A stretch of 64,000 nucleotides of DNA, from positions 62,001 to 126,000 of the forward strand of contig NZ_BOPF01000009.1 of the NCBI RefSeq assembly GCF_016863615.1, given 5' to 3'. How positions within the stretch are numbered: position 1 is the stretch's first letter; each line of letters starts with the position of its first letter. Made by a program: the position numbers and the translations under genes. Of the stretch, positions 57,530 to 64,000 are shown piece by piece. The stretch comes from Virgisporangium aliadipatigenens (GTDB taxonomy: Bacteria > Actinomycetota > Actinomycetes > Mycobacteriales > Micromonosporaceae). A model generated the notes under the pieces. The model was not told the DNA's origin. It saw nothing but the letters and a program-made list of their open reading frames with translations, and searched no databases.

Positions 57530-57952
57530 TCATCCACCTCCGTTGTCCACGCGGACGTCGACGGTGATCACGTCGACCACCGCCGCTGTCCGCACCCGAA
57601 TGTCGAGCTGCCACGCGCCGGGCATGGCGAACAGTTCGCCCCGCGCGTGGAAGCGGTCCGGGCCGACCTGCCGGCCCGGAAGTTCCGCGGTCACGTGCCC
57701 CATCGCCGGCATGGCGGCGGCGACCGTGACGGTGACGGCGTCGGCGGCCGCGCCGTCGCGGCGTTCCACGGCGATGTCGGCCTCGACGGTGCCGGTGCGC
57801 GCCCGGTCCAGGCGCACCGTCGCCGCGTACCGTTCGCCGATGCCGTGCAGCCGCAACGGTTCCGGGGCGGAGCGGGCCGTCTCCAGCGCGGCGAGGCCGA
57901 GCAGCGTGAGGACCAGGACGGCCACCGTCGCGGTCAGGGTCCGCGGCCTCAT
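57530..57952 (-). CDS. FixH/YtkA-like exported protein
   Basis: 140 residues: a single N-terminal helix (VAVLVLTLLGLAALETA) as anchor or signal, then an Ig-like/YtkA-type domain: YAATVRLDRARTGTVEADIA, TVTVAAAMPAMGHVTAELPG with Met-x-x-Met-x-His, and FAMPGAWQLDIRVRTA. The MPAMGH motif is typical of YtkA-like domains that can hold copper. ATGA overlap with the upstream gene. It is probably extracytoplasmic. Confidence 0.82.
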   Translation of the reverse strand: MRPRTLTATVAVLVLTLLGLAALETARSAPEPLRLHGIGERYAATVRLDRARTGTVEADIAVERRDGAAADAVTVTVAAAMPAMGHVTAELPGRQVGPDRFHARGELFAMPGAWQLDIRVRTAAVVDVITVDVRVDNGGG

Positions 57953-59283
57953 GCCGGTTCCGCCCGCACGTTCACCGCATAGGGAACGGTGACCAGCCGC
58001 AGGTCCCGCACGTACTGCAGCCACACGAGATAGCGCCCCGGCGCGGGGAACGTGAACGCGAAGCGCAGCGTCGGCCCGTAGGCGGCGACGGTGTCGTCCG
58101 GCGGCGCGAACCCGGCCGCGTCGGCGTTCATCGAGGCCAGCTCGTGCGCGTGGCCCAGGAAGGCGCCGGCGTCGTCGCGAACGATCAGGTGCCCGGCCAT
58201 GCCGAGCCACGGCTGGATCCGACCCGGCCCGGTGTCGATCTCGACGCGCACCGGCGCTCCGGCGACCACGTCGCGGGGCACGCCCGGCAGCGGCTGCGGA
58301 AGTGGCGGCGCCGCGACGGTTCGCGCGTCGCCGGTCACCTCGAAGCGGCCGGACACCAGCTGCCCGCCGGACTCCGCCCGTTCGACCTCGACGGTCACCA
58401 CGTGCGGCCCGGGACGCGCGGCCCGCAGCCGCACCTCCAGCCGCCCGGGCGCCACCCGCCGCGGGTGCACGTGGTGGAACGCCGTCCCGTCCAGCGACGT
58501 CACCACCGCGTGCGCCAGTGCGGCGTGGTGCGGCACCAGGTCGTCGACGGGACGGCCGGTCGAGCCGTCGGTCAGTTCGACCCGCAGGGTGAACTCGTCA
58601 CCCACCGCCGGCGTCGCCGGCTCGGTGCGGATGCGCGCCTGCGCGTAGGGCCGTCCCTGCGGGCCGGCCGTCCCGGTCAGGGCGGCCCCCTCGGGCGCGG
58701 CCGGCGGCAGCGTGGCGGTCAGCAGCGCCACCGTCGCCGCCACCACGAACGCCGTCGCGCCGGCCCCGCCGAGCAGCCCGGCCAGCGCCCGCCGGCCCGT
58801 GACGGCACCGGCGAGTGCGCACGCCAGCAGCAGCCCGGTCGCCGCGAAAGCCCCGGTCGCCAGCCACCCCGCGGTACCCGCCCGCGGCACCAGCACCCGG
58901 AACGGCAGCTGCGACACCTCGCCGGGCGCACGCAGTTCCAGCCAGTGCGCACCGGTGCCGCGAACGGTCAGCTCCACCGGGTAGGTGCGCGCGGTGTCGC
59001 GTTCCACCGAAACGGTCACGGCGTCGACCGGGTCGGAGGTGACCGGGCGCACGGAGACCGCGATCGTCACGGCGGCGGCCGGCAGGTGCGCGATCAGGTC
59101 GACGCGCAACGGCCCGGGCACCCGCTCCGGATGCCGCAGCGCCACGGTCAGCTCCGTACCGGCGAACGTCTGGGCCAGCACGGTGTCGGCGGCGGCGTCC
59201 GGCGCGTGCGCGGCGGCCGGCACCGCGGCGACCGACGACACCAGCAGCGCCAGCGCCGCCGCCGTCAACGAGCGGATCGACAT
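57949..59283 (-). CDS. Exported His-rich YtkA/CopC-like protein
   Basis: 444 residues from ATG 59283 (GTG 59289 possible). Signal peptide (LTAAALALLVSSVAAVPAAA, then AHAPDAAADT), a first beta-domain, two membrane helices (about 145-195), then a second exported part with VPHHAALAHAVVTSLDGTAFHHVHP and WLGMAGHLIVRDDAGAFLGHAHEL, a pattern of spaced His and Met that I associate with extracytoplasmic metal-binding domains near copper genes. TAGCGT lies 8 nt before the ATG. First gene of the six-gene operon. Confidence 0.82.
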   Translation of the reverse strand: MSIRSLTAAALALLVSSVAAVPAAAHAPDAAADTVLAQTFAGTELTVALRHPERVPGPLRVDLIAHLPAAAVTIAVSVRPVTSDPVDAVTVSVERDTARTYPVELTVRGTGAHWLELRAPGEVSQLPFRVLVPRAGTAGWLATGAFAATGLLLACALAGAVTGRRALAGLLGGAGATAFVVAATVALLTATLPPAAPEGAALTGTAGPQGRPYAQARIRTEPATPAVGDEFTLRVELTDGSTGRPVDDLVPHHAALAHAVVTSLDGTAFHHVHPRRVAPGRLEVRLRAARPGPHVVTVEVERAESGGQLVSGRFEVTGDARTVAAPPLPQPLPGVPRDVVAGAPVRVEIDTGPGRIQPWLGMAGHLIVRDDAGAFLGHAHELASMNADAAGFAPPDDTVAAYGPTLRFAFTFPAPGRYLVWLQYVRDLRLVTVPYAVNVRAEPA

Positions 59284-59340
59284 GCCCACGGACGCTAGGC
59301 AGCACGCCGACCCCGCGCGTAGGGCCCGGGATCGACGGGG

Positions 59341-59358
59341 CTAGTTCCCGGGAACTAG
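59341..59358. promoter_or_regulatory. 18-bp perfect palindrome CTAGTTCCCGGGAACTAG
   Basis: Perfectly self-complementary with no spacer. It ends 1 bp before the stop of the Roadblock gene and lies 44-49 bp upstream of the -10 hexamer of the six-gene operon, a normal position for a dimeric activator. Absence of a loop argues against a terminator. Confidence 0.6.
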
Positions 59359-59359
59359 T

Positions 59360-59731
59360 TCAGATGTTGAGGTTCTCCTCGATCTGCCGGAGTTGGTGAC
59401 GCGCGAGGGCGAGGTTGGCCCGCGACCTGTTGAGGGCGAGGTAGAGGAAGAGGTTCTGCCGGTTGCGGCCGGTGAGCGGCCTGATCAGGTGGTACTGGCT
59501 GCCGAGCGTCACGAGGATGTCCTCGACGGCCTCCCGGAGATTGAGCATCTCCATCGTGCGCTGCTTGGCGCGGATGACGTCGGTGTTGCCCGCCGCCGCG
59601 ATCGCGAGGTCCAGGTCCTTGCCGCCGCCCGCGATCCCGAGGGCCATTCCGCTGGTGACGTCCACCAGCGCCACCCCGAGGGAACCGTCGATCTGCATGG
59701 CGTCTTTGAGGGCGATGTCCATCTCTGGCAT
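59360..59731 (-). CDS. Roadblock/LC7-like domain protein
   Basis: 123 residues from ATG 59731, preceded by GGAGG. IALKDAMQIDGSLGVALVDVTSGMALGIAG followed by DLAIAAAGNTDVIRAKQRTM and DILVTLGSQYHLIRPL fits the short Roadblock/LC7 fold that partners MglA-type GTPases or scaffolds signalling proteins. No GTPase, DUF742 or kinase is adjacent, so it is an orphan. Transcribed away from the ArsR gene and towards the six-gene operon, but separated by the 18-bp palindrome. Confidence 0.85.
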   Translation of the reverse strand: MPEMDIALKDAMQIDGSLGVALVDVTSGMALGIAGGGKDLDLAIAAAGNTDVIRAKQRTMEMLNLREAVEDILVTLGSQYHLIRPLTGRNRQNLFLYLALNRSRANLALARHQLRQIEENLNI

Positions 59732-59988
59732 GGCGATGTCCTCCGGAGAGTGTCTGTGCACCGGTCTGCGTTCGTTCGCCGGCCGAGCCTGTCCCACGAA
59801 CGGACCGAGCCGCCGCACACCGCGTCCGGCGCCGCGCCGGCGGCCGGTGCGACTGTTGCGGTGAACGGCGGCGACTTGAAAAGTTCCGCAACTCCGAAAT
59901 GGTTGTATGGCACATCTCGTGGAGACACCCTCCGGGTCTGCCACCGACCGGCACGAGGTGGTCAGATGGCAGGAGGAGGTGTGCTGCG

Positions 59989-60321
59989 ATGTCGGTGCCG
60001 CTGTATCAGGCCAAGGCGGAGATGTTCCGCACGCTCGGCCATCCGGTCCGGATCCGGGTGCTGGAACTGCTGCAGGACGGGCCGCGGCCGGTCCGGGACC
60101 TGCTCGCCGAGATCGAGGTGGAGGCGTCGAACCTCTCCCAGCAGCTCGCCGTCCTGCGCCGCGCCGGGATCGTCACCTCCTACCGCGACGGCCAGCTGGT
60201 GATGTACGCGTTGAGCACGTCCGACGTCGCGGACCTGCTCGCCGCGGGGCGGCGCATTCTCGGCGCCGTGCTCAGCGACCGGGACGGGCTGTTGATCGAA
60301 CTGCGCGCCCGCGGCCGCTGA
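59989..60321 (+). CDS. ArsR-family transcriptional regulator
   Basis: 110 residues from ATG 59989 (GGAGGAGG about 10 nt upstream). Winged HTH: KAEMFRTLGHPVRIRVLELL, RPVRDLLAEIEVEASNLSQQ, LAVLRRAGIVTSYRDGQLVM. No CxC or CxxC metal site is present, so the inducer is probably not a metal bound through alpha3 cysteines. The 257-bp gap to the divergent Roadblock gene holds an A/T-rich promoter-like patch near 59880-59910. Target unknown. Confidence 0.92.
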   Translation: MSVPLYQAKAEMFRTLGHPVRIRVLELLQDGPRPVRDLLAEIEVEASNLSQQLAVLRRAGIVTSYRDGQLVMYALSTSDVADLLAAGRRILGAVLSDRDGLLIELRARGR

Positions 60322-60339
60322 GGTCGTTCACGACGGCCG

Positions 60340-61293
60340 TCAGGCGACCCGCAGGACGATCTTGCCCCGGGTGTGGCCCAGCTCGCCGTAGGCGTGCGCG
60401 GCGCCGGCCTCCTCCAACGGGAACACCTTCGCCACCTCGACCCGCACGGCGCCGTCGTCGATCAGGGCGGCGATGGTGCGCAGCGCGGCTCCGTCCGGTT
60501 CGACGAGAATGGGCGTGGCGCGGACGCCGACCCGCTCGGCGGCCGCGACCAACTGCGGAGACACCCCGCTCGGGACGGCGATCAGCAGCCCGTCGCGGCG
60601 CAGCGTCCGCACGATCTCGAGGTTGTCGCCGATGAGGTCGACCGCGACGTCCGCGTCGCGCACCGCCTCCTCGACCCGCACGGCGCCGTAGTCCACGACC
60701 TCGTCCGCGCCGAGATCGCGCAGCCACTCCTGGTTGCGCGCCCCGGCGACCGCGGTCACGTGCGCGCCCAGATTCTTGGCGAACTGGACCGCGAGGTGCC
60801 CCACGCCACCGGCCGCGGCGGTGATCAGCACACGCTGCCCCGGGCCCACCGCGGCGGTGTCGACCAGCGCCTGCCACGCCGTCAACGCCGCCAGCGGCAC
60901 CCCGGCCGCCTCCTCGAACGACGCCTTGGCCGGCTTGCGTGCGAAGTGCCGCGCCGGCGCCGTCACGTACTCGGCGTAGGCGCTCGCGGCGCGCGGGAAC
61001 CACGGCATCCCGTACACCTCGTCGCCCGGCGCGAGGGTCGTCACGCCGAACCCGACGCGCTCGACCGTTCCGGCGACGTCCCAGCCGAGCGTGAACGGCG
61101 GCCCGCCGAGCACGCCGGCCATGCCACCGCCGCCGCGGGTCTTCCAGTCCACCGGGTTGACGCCGGCGGCGCGCACCCGCACCAGCACCTCGGTCGGCAG
61201 CGGCTCCGGCCGCGGCACGCGGCTCACGGTGAGCACCTCGGGACCGCCGAACGCCTGCTGCGTAACGGCTTTCATCGTGTCGTTCGTGTTCAT
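60340..61293 (-). CDS. MDR-family NADPH:quinone oxidoreductase
   Basis: 317 residues from ATG 61293; MKAV at 61275 is a possible shorter start. The MDR core is intact: ILVRVRAAGVNPVDWKTRGG-like N-domain (actual VLVRVRAAGVNPVDWKTRGG), FTLGWDVAGTVERVG, VPLAALTAWQALVDTA, cofactor loop ITAAAGGVGHLAVQFAKNLG, and C-terminal AHAYGELGHTRGKIVLRV. Catalytic-zinc ligands are absent, as in quinone reductases. It is divergent from the GlxA-type regulator, its likely controller. Confidence 0.92.
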   Translation of the reverse strand: MNTNDTMKAVTQQAFGGPEVLTVSRVPRPEPLPTEVLVRVRAAGVNPVDWKTRGGGGMAGVLGGPPFTLGWDVAGTVERVGFGVTTLAPGDEVYGMPWFPRAASAYAEYVTAPARHFARKPAKASFEEAAGVPLAALTAWQALVDTAAVGPGQRVLITAAAGGVGHLAVQFAKNLGAHVTAVAGARNQEWLRDLGADEVVDYGAVRVEEAVRDADVAVDLIGDNLEIVRTLRRDGLLIAVPSGVSPQLVAAAERVGVRATPILVEPDGAALRTIAALIDDGAVRVEVAKVFPLEEAGAAHAYGELGHTRGKIVLRVA

Positions 61294-61364
61294 GGGAGCA
61301 AGTCTGGCCACGATGATCGCACGGAAACAGTGGCTCGAAGGGCATCGTGCGTAAGATTCGTGCC

Positions 61365-62369
61365 ATGCCCCGACGTGCCGCTCCGCATCGTGTCGCCGTG
61401 CTCGCGCTCGACAACGTCGTGCCGTTCGACCTCGGCATCCCGGCCCGGGTGCTCAACGAGGCCCTCGACGCGGACGGGCGGCGCCTGTACGAGGTGATCA
61501 CCTGTTCGATCGGCGGCGCCCCGGTGCCGACGAACGCCGGTTTCGCCGTGCAGGTCGACCACGACGAGACGGTCCTCGCCACGGCGGACACGGTCGTGGT
61601 CGCCACCCAGGAACCCACGCCGGGCCTGCTGCGCGACGGCACCGCCGACCCGGCCACGGCCGCCGCCCTCGCCCTCGTACGGCCCGACGCGCGGATCGTC
61701 AGCACCTGCACGTCGGCGTTCATCCTCGCCGCCGTGGGCCTGCTCGACGGCCTCGCCGCGACGACGCACTGGGCGCTGAGCGACGTCTTCGCGCGGATGT
61801 TCCCCCGCGTGCGGGCCCGGCCGGACGTGCTGTTCGTCGACGCCGGCCGGATCCTCACCTCCGCGGGCGCGGCGGCCGGCATCGACCTGTTCCTGCACAT
61901 CGTCCGCAAGGATCACGGCGTCGCGACGGCCAACGCGGCGGCCCGCCGCTGTGTGGTGGCGCCGTGGCGCGACGGTGGGCAGGCGCAGTTCATCGACCGC
62001 CCCACCCCTCCCCCGTCGGCGCTCGGCACCGGACCGACCCGCCAGTGGGCACTCGGCCGCCTCGAACAGGCCATGACCCTCGCCGACCTGGCCGCGCACG
62101 CGTCGATGAGCAAGCGCACGTTCAGCCGGCACTTTCTCGCCGAGACCGGGGTGACGCCGGCGCAGTGGCTCATCGCACAGCGGATCGACCGGGCGCGCAC
62201 CCTGCTGGAGACCAGTGACCTCCCGGTCGAACGGATCGCCGCCGAGGCCGGCTTCGGGAGTGCCACGCTGCTGCGGCAGCACCTGCACGCGACGCTGGGG
62301 GTGACGCCGCAGCGGTACCGGCGCACGTTCCGCAGGCCGGTCGACGCGACGGCGAACGTACCTACGTAA
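61365..62369 (+). CDS. GlxA-family AraC-type regulator (DJ-1/PfpI domain)
   Basis: 334 residues from ATG 61365; TAAGAT lies 7 nt upstream. N-terminal DJ-1/PfpI-like domain: RVAVLALDNVVPFDLGIPAR, VVVATQEPTPG, and IVSTCTSAFILAAVGLLDGL with the nucleophile-elbow Cys. C-terminal AraC HTH pair: MTLADLAAHASMSKRTFSRH and LPVERIAAEAGFGSATLLRQ, ending GVTPQRYRRTFR. It lies between two MDR oxidoreductase genes and probably regulates the divergent one. Confidence 0.93.
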   Translation: MPRRAAPHRVAVLALDNVVPFDLGIPARVLNEALDADGRRLYEVITCSIGGAPVPTNAGFAVQVDHDETVLATADTVVVATQEPTPGLLRDGTADPATAAALALVRPDARIVSTCTSAFILAAVGLLDGLAATTHWALSDVFARMFPRVRARPDVLFVDAGRILTSAGAAAGIDLFLHIVRKDHGVATANAAARRCVVAPWRDGGQAQFIDRPTPPPSALGTGPTRQWALGRLEQAMTLADLAAHASMSKRTFSRHFLAETGVTPAQWLIAQRIDRARTLLETSDLPVERIAAEAGFGSATLLRQHLHATLGVTPQRYRRTFRRPVDATANVPT

Positions 62370-62379
62370 CGGCCGATAG

Positions 62380-62396
62380 GCATCGTTCGCCGATGC
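62380..62396. terminator. Small hairpin after the GlxA-type regulator gene
   Basis: GCATCG-TTCGC-CGATGC: a 6-bp stem with a 5-nt loop, 11 bp after the TAA stop. It may be a terminator without a U-tract, or an operator for the downstream oxidoreductase. Confidence 0.4.
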
Positions 62397-62429
62397 GTCC
62401 CCGGCCCCGGTCCCGTGAGGATCGGTCCC

Positions 62430-62471
62430 ATGATCTACCACCCCCTGCGGGCCCTCGGGCACCGGGCCTGA
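62430..62471 (+). other. Possible 13-codon leader peptide or remnant
   Basis: ATG 62430 to TGA 62471 encodes MIYHPLRALGHRA, with GTGAGGAT about 8 nt upstream. It ends 15 bp before the MDR oxidoreductase ATG. It could be a leader peptide coupling translation, or chance; no attenuator hairpin is evident. Confidence 0.25.
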
Positions 62472-62486
62472 GGCGAGGCGCCGGAC

Positions 62487-63359
62487 ATGCGAGCAGCGCG
62501 CTTCCACCGCTACGGCGAACCCGACGTCCTCGCCGTCGAGGAGGCCCCCGAGCCGCGTGCCGGGGCGGGCGAGATCCGCATCCGGGTCGCCGCCACGAGC
62601 GTGAACCCGATGGACTGGAAGATCCGGGCCGGCCTGCTCGCCGAGGTGATGCCGGTCGAGTTCCCGGCGATTCCCGGCGCCGACGCGGCGGGTGTCGTGG
62701 ATCAGGTCGGGCCCGGGGTGGACGGGGTGCGGCCCGGCGACCGGGTGTTCGGGCTGACCCGGGCCGGCGCCGCCGAGTTCGCCGTCCTCGCCTTCTGGGC
62801 GCCGATCCCGGACACCTGGTCGACCGAGCGGGCCGCGGCGGCCGGGCTGGTCTCGGCCACGGCGATGGCGGGCCTGGCACTCCTCGGCGACCTGGCCGGT
62901 CGGACGGTGCTGATCGAGGGGGCGGCCGGTGGGGTGGGCTCGGCGGCGGCGCAGATCGCCCACGCGCGGGAGGCCACGGTGATCGGCCGGGCGAGCGAGG
63001 CCGGGCACCAGTATCTGCGTTCCCTCGGAATCACCCCGATCGGGTACGGCGCCGCCGCGGCCGGGGTGGACGCGGCGCTGGACACGGTCGGCTCGGGCTC
63101 GCTGGCCGAACTCGTGGCCGTCGTCGGTGACCCGGGCCGGGTCGCGACCGTGGCCGACCATCGGGCGCACGCCCTCGGGGTCGCGTTGGCGGACCCGCTG
63201 ACGAACGCCGCCGCCAACCTGGCCGAGGTCTCCTGGCTGGGCGGCCGGGGCGCCTACACGCCCCGGATCGACACCACCTTCCCGCTGGAGAAGATCGCCG
63301 TCGCGCACGCGTACGTCCAGCAGGGCCGCACCCGGGGCAAGGTCGTCCTCACCGTGTGA
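62487..63359 (+). CDS. MDR-family NADPH:quinone oxidoreductase
   Basis: 290 residues. MRAARFHRYGEPDVLAVEEA start, IRIRVAATSVNPMDWKIRAG, FPAIPGADAAGVVDQVG, cofactor loop VLIEGAAGGVGSAAAQIAHA, C-terminal AHAYVQQGRTRGKVVLTV. It lacks structural and catalytic zinc Cys, so it belongs to the quinone-reductase-like MDR branch. Paralogous to the enzyme at 60340. The domain after residue 90 is shorter than usual. Confidence 0.92.
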   Translation: MRAARFHRYGEPDVLAVEEAPEPRAGAGEIRIRVAATSVNPMDWKIRAGLLAEVMPVEFPAIPGADAAGVVDQVGPGVDGVRPGDRVFGLTRAGAAEFAVLAFWAPIPDTWSTERAAAAGLVSATAMAGLALLGDLAGRTVLIEGAAGGVGSAAAQIAHAREATVIGRASEAGHQYLRSLGITPIGYGAAAAGVDAALDTVGSGSLAELVAVVGDPGRVATVADHRAHALGVALADPLTNAAANLAEVSWLGGRGAYTPRIDTTFPLEKIAVAHAYVQQGRTRGKVVLTV

Positions 63360-63382
63360 AGTCGCCGCAGGTCCGGCGCATC

Positions 63383-63416
63383 GGCAACAGTTGCCTATCC
63401 CCGGCGCATAGGCAAC
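63383..63416. promoter_or_regulatory. Palindromic operator upstream of the LAL regulator
   Basis: GTTGCCTAT (63390-63398) and ATAGGCAAC (63408-63416) form a perfect 9-bp inverted repeat with a 9-bp spacer; a further GGCAAC (63383-63388) makes GGCAAC-A-GTTGCC a second perfect palindrome. It lies about 32 bp upstream of the -10 of the LAL gene. Confidence 0.65.
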
Positions 63417-63459
63417 ACCCTCGGGTGCCGGGGCCGCCGCGATCCTCTACGTTCTGCCC

Positions 63460-64000
63460 ATGCAGCCCGATGCGCTCCTCGGCCGGGAGAAGGAGTTCCG
63501 CCAGGTCACCGACGTCGTCGCGGCCGCGTCGTCCGGCGCGGGCGGCGTCCTGGTGCTCAGCGGCGAGGCCGGCATCGGCAAGACCGCGCTGCTGGAACGG
63601 GCGGCGCGCGCGGCGGCGGGTTTCCAGGTCCTGCGCGCCTCCGGGGCCGAGTTCGAGCAGGAGCTCCCGTACGCCGCCCTGCACCAGCTATGCGTGCCGG
63701 TGCTGCGCCACGCCGGCGAGATCCCGCAACGCCATCGGGAGGCGCTGCGGGTGGCGTTCGGGCTCACCGCCGGCACGCCGGATCCGTTCCGGGTGGGCCT
63801 GGCCGTCCTGGAACTGATCGCCGCGGCCGCCCGGGACCGGCCGCTGCTGTGCGTGGTCGACGACGCGCAGTGGCTGGACGCGGCGTCGTCGAAGGCGCTG
63901 GTGTTCCTGGCCCGCCGCATCGCCGCCGACGCGATCGCCATCCTCCTCGCCGTCCGCGCGCCCGTTCCGCCCCTCTCGTCGAACGGCCCGGCCGGTGAAC
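63460..64000 (+). CDS. LAL-type (LuxR-family) ATP-binding regulator, N-terminal part
   Basis: The gene runs off the window; 180 codons are present. MQPDALLGREKEFRQVTDVV, Walker A VLSGEAGIGKTALLERAA (near residue 35), the AELPYAALHQL-type segment (actual FEQELPYAALHQLCVPVL), and Walker B PLLCVVDDAQWLDAASS identify the AAA/STAND module of large LuxR regulators (about 900 residues, LuxR HTH at the far end). TACGTT (63448-63453) ends 6 nt before the ATG, predicting a leaderless mRNA. Upstream palindromes may be its own operator. Confidence 0.9.
   Translation, partial: MQPDALLGREKEFRQVTDVVAAASSGAGGVLVLSGEAGIGKTALLERAARAAAGFQVLRASGAEFEQELPYAALHQLCVPVLRHAGEIPQRHREALRVAFGLTAGTPDPFRVGLAVLELIAAAARDRPLLCVVDDAQWLDAASSKALVFLARRIAADAIAILLAVRAPVPPLSSNGPAGE

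Noticed and set aside
62430-62471. Attenuation leader for the MDR oxidoreductase
   Set aside because: The 13-codon frame has no run of regulatory codons and no terminator/antiterminator hairpins; kept only as a low-confidence note.
1-64000. Biosynthetic gene cluster (polyketide, non-ribosomal peptide or RiPP)
   Set aside because: No PKS, NRPS or RiPP-modifying core genes; the acyl-CoA ligase, methyltransferase and exporters are isolated.
1-64000. tRNA or rRNA genes
   Set aside because: I found no cloverleaf with a GGTTCGAATCC-type arm and no rRNA signature on reading both strands by eye; a tRNA scan would settle it.

Overview
The window is a high-GC (about 72% by eye) actinomycete chromosome segment. 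The signs are GTG starts, many 4-bp ATGA/GTGA gene overlaps, mycothiol-dependent DinB-like enzymes, an F420-dependent LLM oxidoreductase, many one-gene regulators (LysR, TetR, AraC, MarR, PadR, ArsR, LAL/LuxR), a two-component-controlled ABC exporter and secreted arabinan/xylan-type glycosidases. A filamentous, soil-type actinomycete is likely; I cannot fix the family. There is no rRNA, tRNA, CRISPR array, transposase or phage module that I can recognise. The only likely foreign-looking patch is about 41.2-43.0 kb, where A/T-rich codons increase.

Layout. 0-2.9 kb: 3' end of an ebo-type metabolite-trafficking cluster (TatD-like hydrolase, EboE, type I phosphodiesterase). 2.9-5.9 kb: LysR-TetR pair divergent from an NmrA-type reductase, then a DinB-like enzyme. 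5.8-8.9 kb: secreted arabinofuranosidase operon (two GH43/CBM42 genes plus a decayed ricin-lectin glycosidase) behind two LacI-like operators. 9.0-11.4 kb: polar amino-acid ABC importer. 11.4-13.9 kb: AraC regulator and two SDRs. 14-16.2 kb: gamma-carbonic-anhydrase-like protein divergent from an acyl-CoA ligase, sharing repeated operators. 16.3-24.3 kb: GH43, HAD, EamA, LysR, ThuA, hydroxyacid dehydrogenase, methyltransferase, folD under a ZTP riboswitch, and a broken XRE gene. 24.4-33.2 kb: cupin, MarR/DinB pair with a clear operator, two alpha/beta hydrolases, a 40-residue membrane protein, secreted glycosidase, APH-like kinase, serine hydrolase, LuxR remnant, GNAT, MFS. 33.2-39.1 kb: two-component system divergent from an ABC-2 exporter, then PadR and an SRPBCC-like protein.

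39.2-43.8 kb is the most interesting block: an NlpC/P60-like protein with nine repeats, then an EACC1 protein overlapping a caspase-like protease fused to a PAS domain. Both of the latter genes carry an in-frame TTA codon, the only ones I found in the window. An OmpA-like lipoprotein follows. 43.8-50.2 kb: XRE/DUF2975 pair, M1 aminopeptidase with an inserted beta-domain, zinc-ribbon protein, F420 enzyme, secreted trypsin-like protease and DUF4097 protein. 50.3-54.0 kb: a protein of about 1230 residues of unknown function. 54.1-59.3 kb: six translationally coupled genes ending in a NarL-type two-component system, with extracytoplasmic His-rich proteins that suggest metal (perhaps copper) handling. 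59.3-64 kb: Roadblock protein, ArsR, two quinone-oxidoreductase-type MDR enzymes around a GlxA-type regulator, and the start of a large LAL/LuxR regulator.

Two window-wide patterns stand out. First, at least a dozen genes have a TANNNT -10 element exactly 6 nt before the start codon, which predicts leaderless mRNAs. Second, a 13-bp palindrome (GTCCACWGTGGAC and variants) recurs about 17 times, mostly inside genes.
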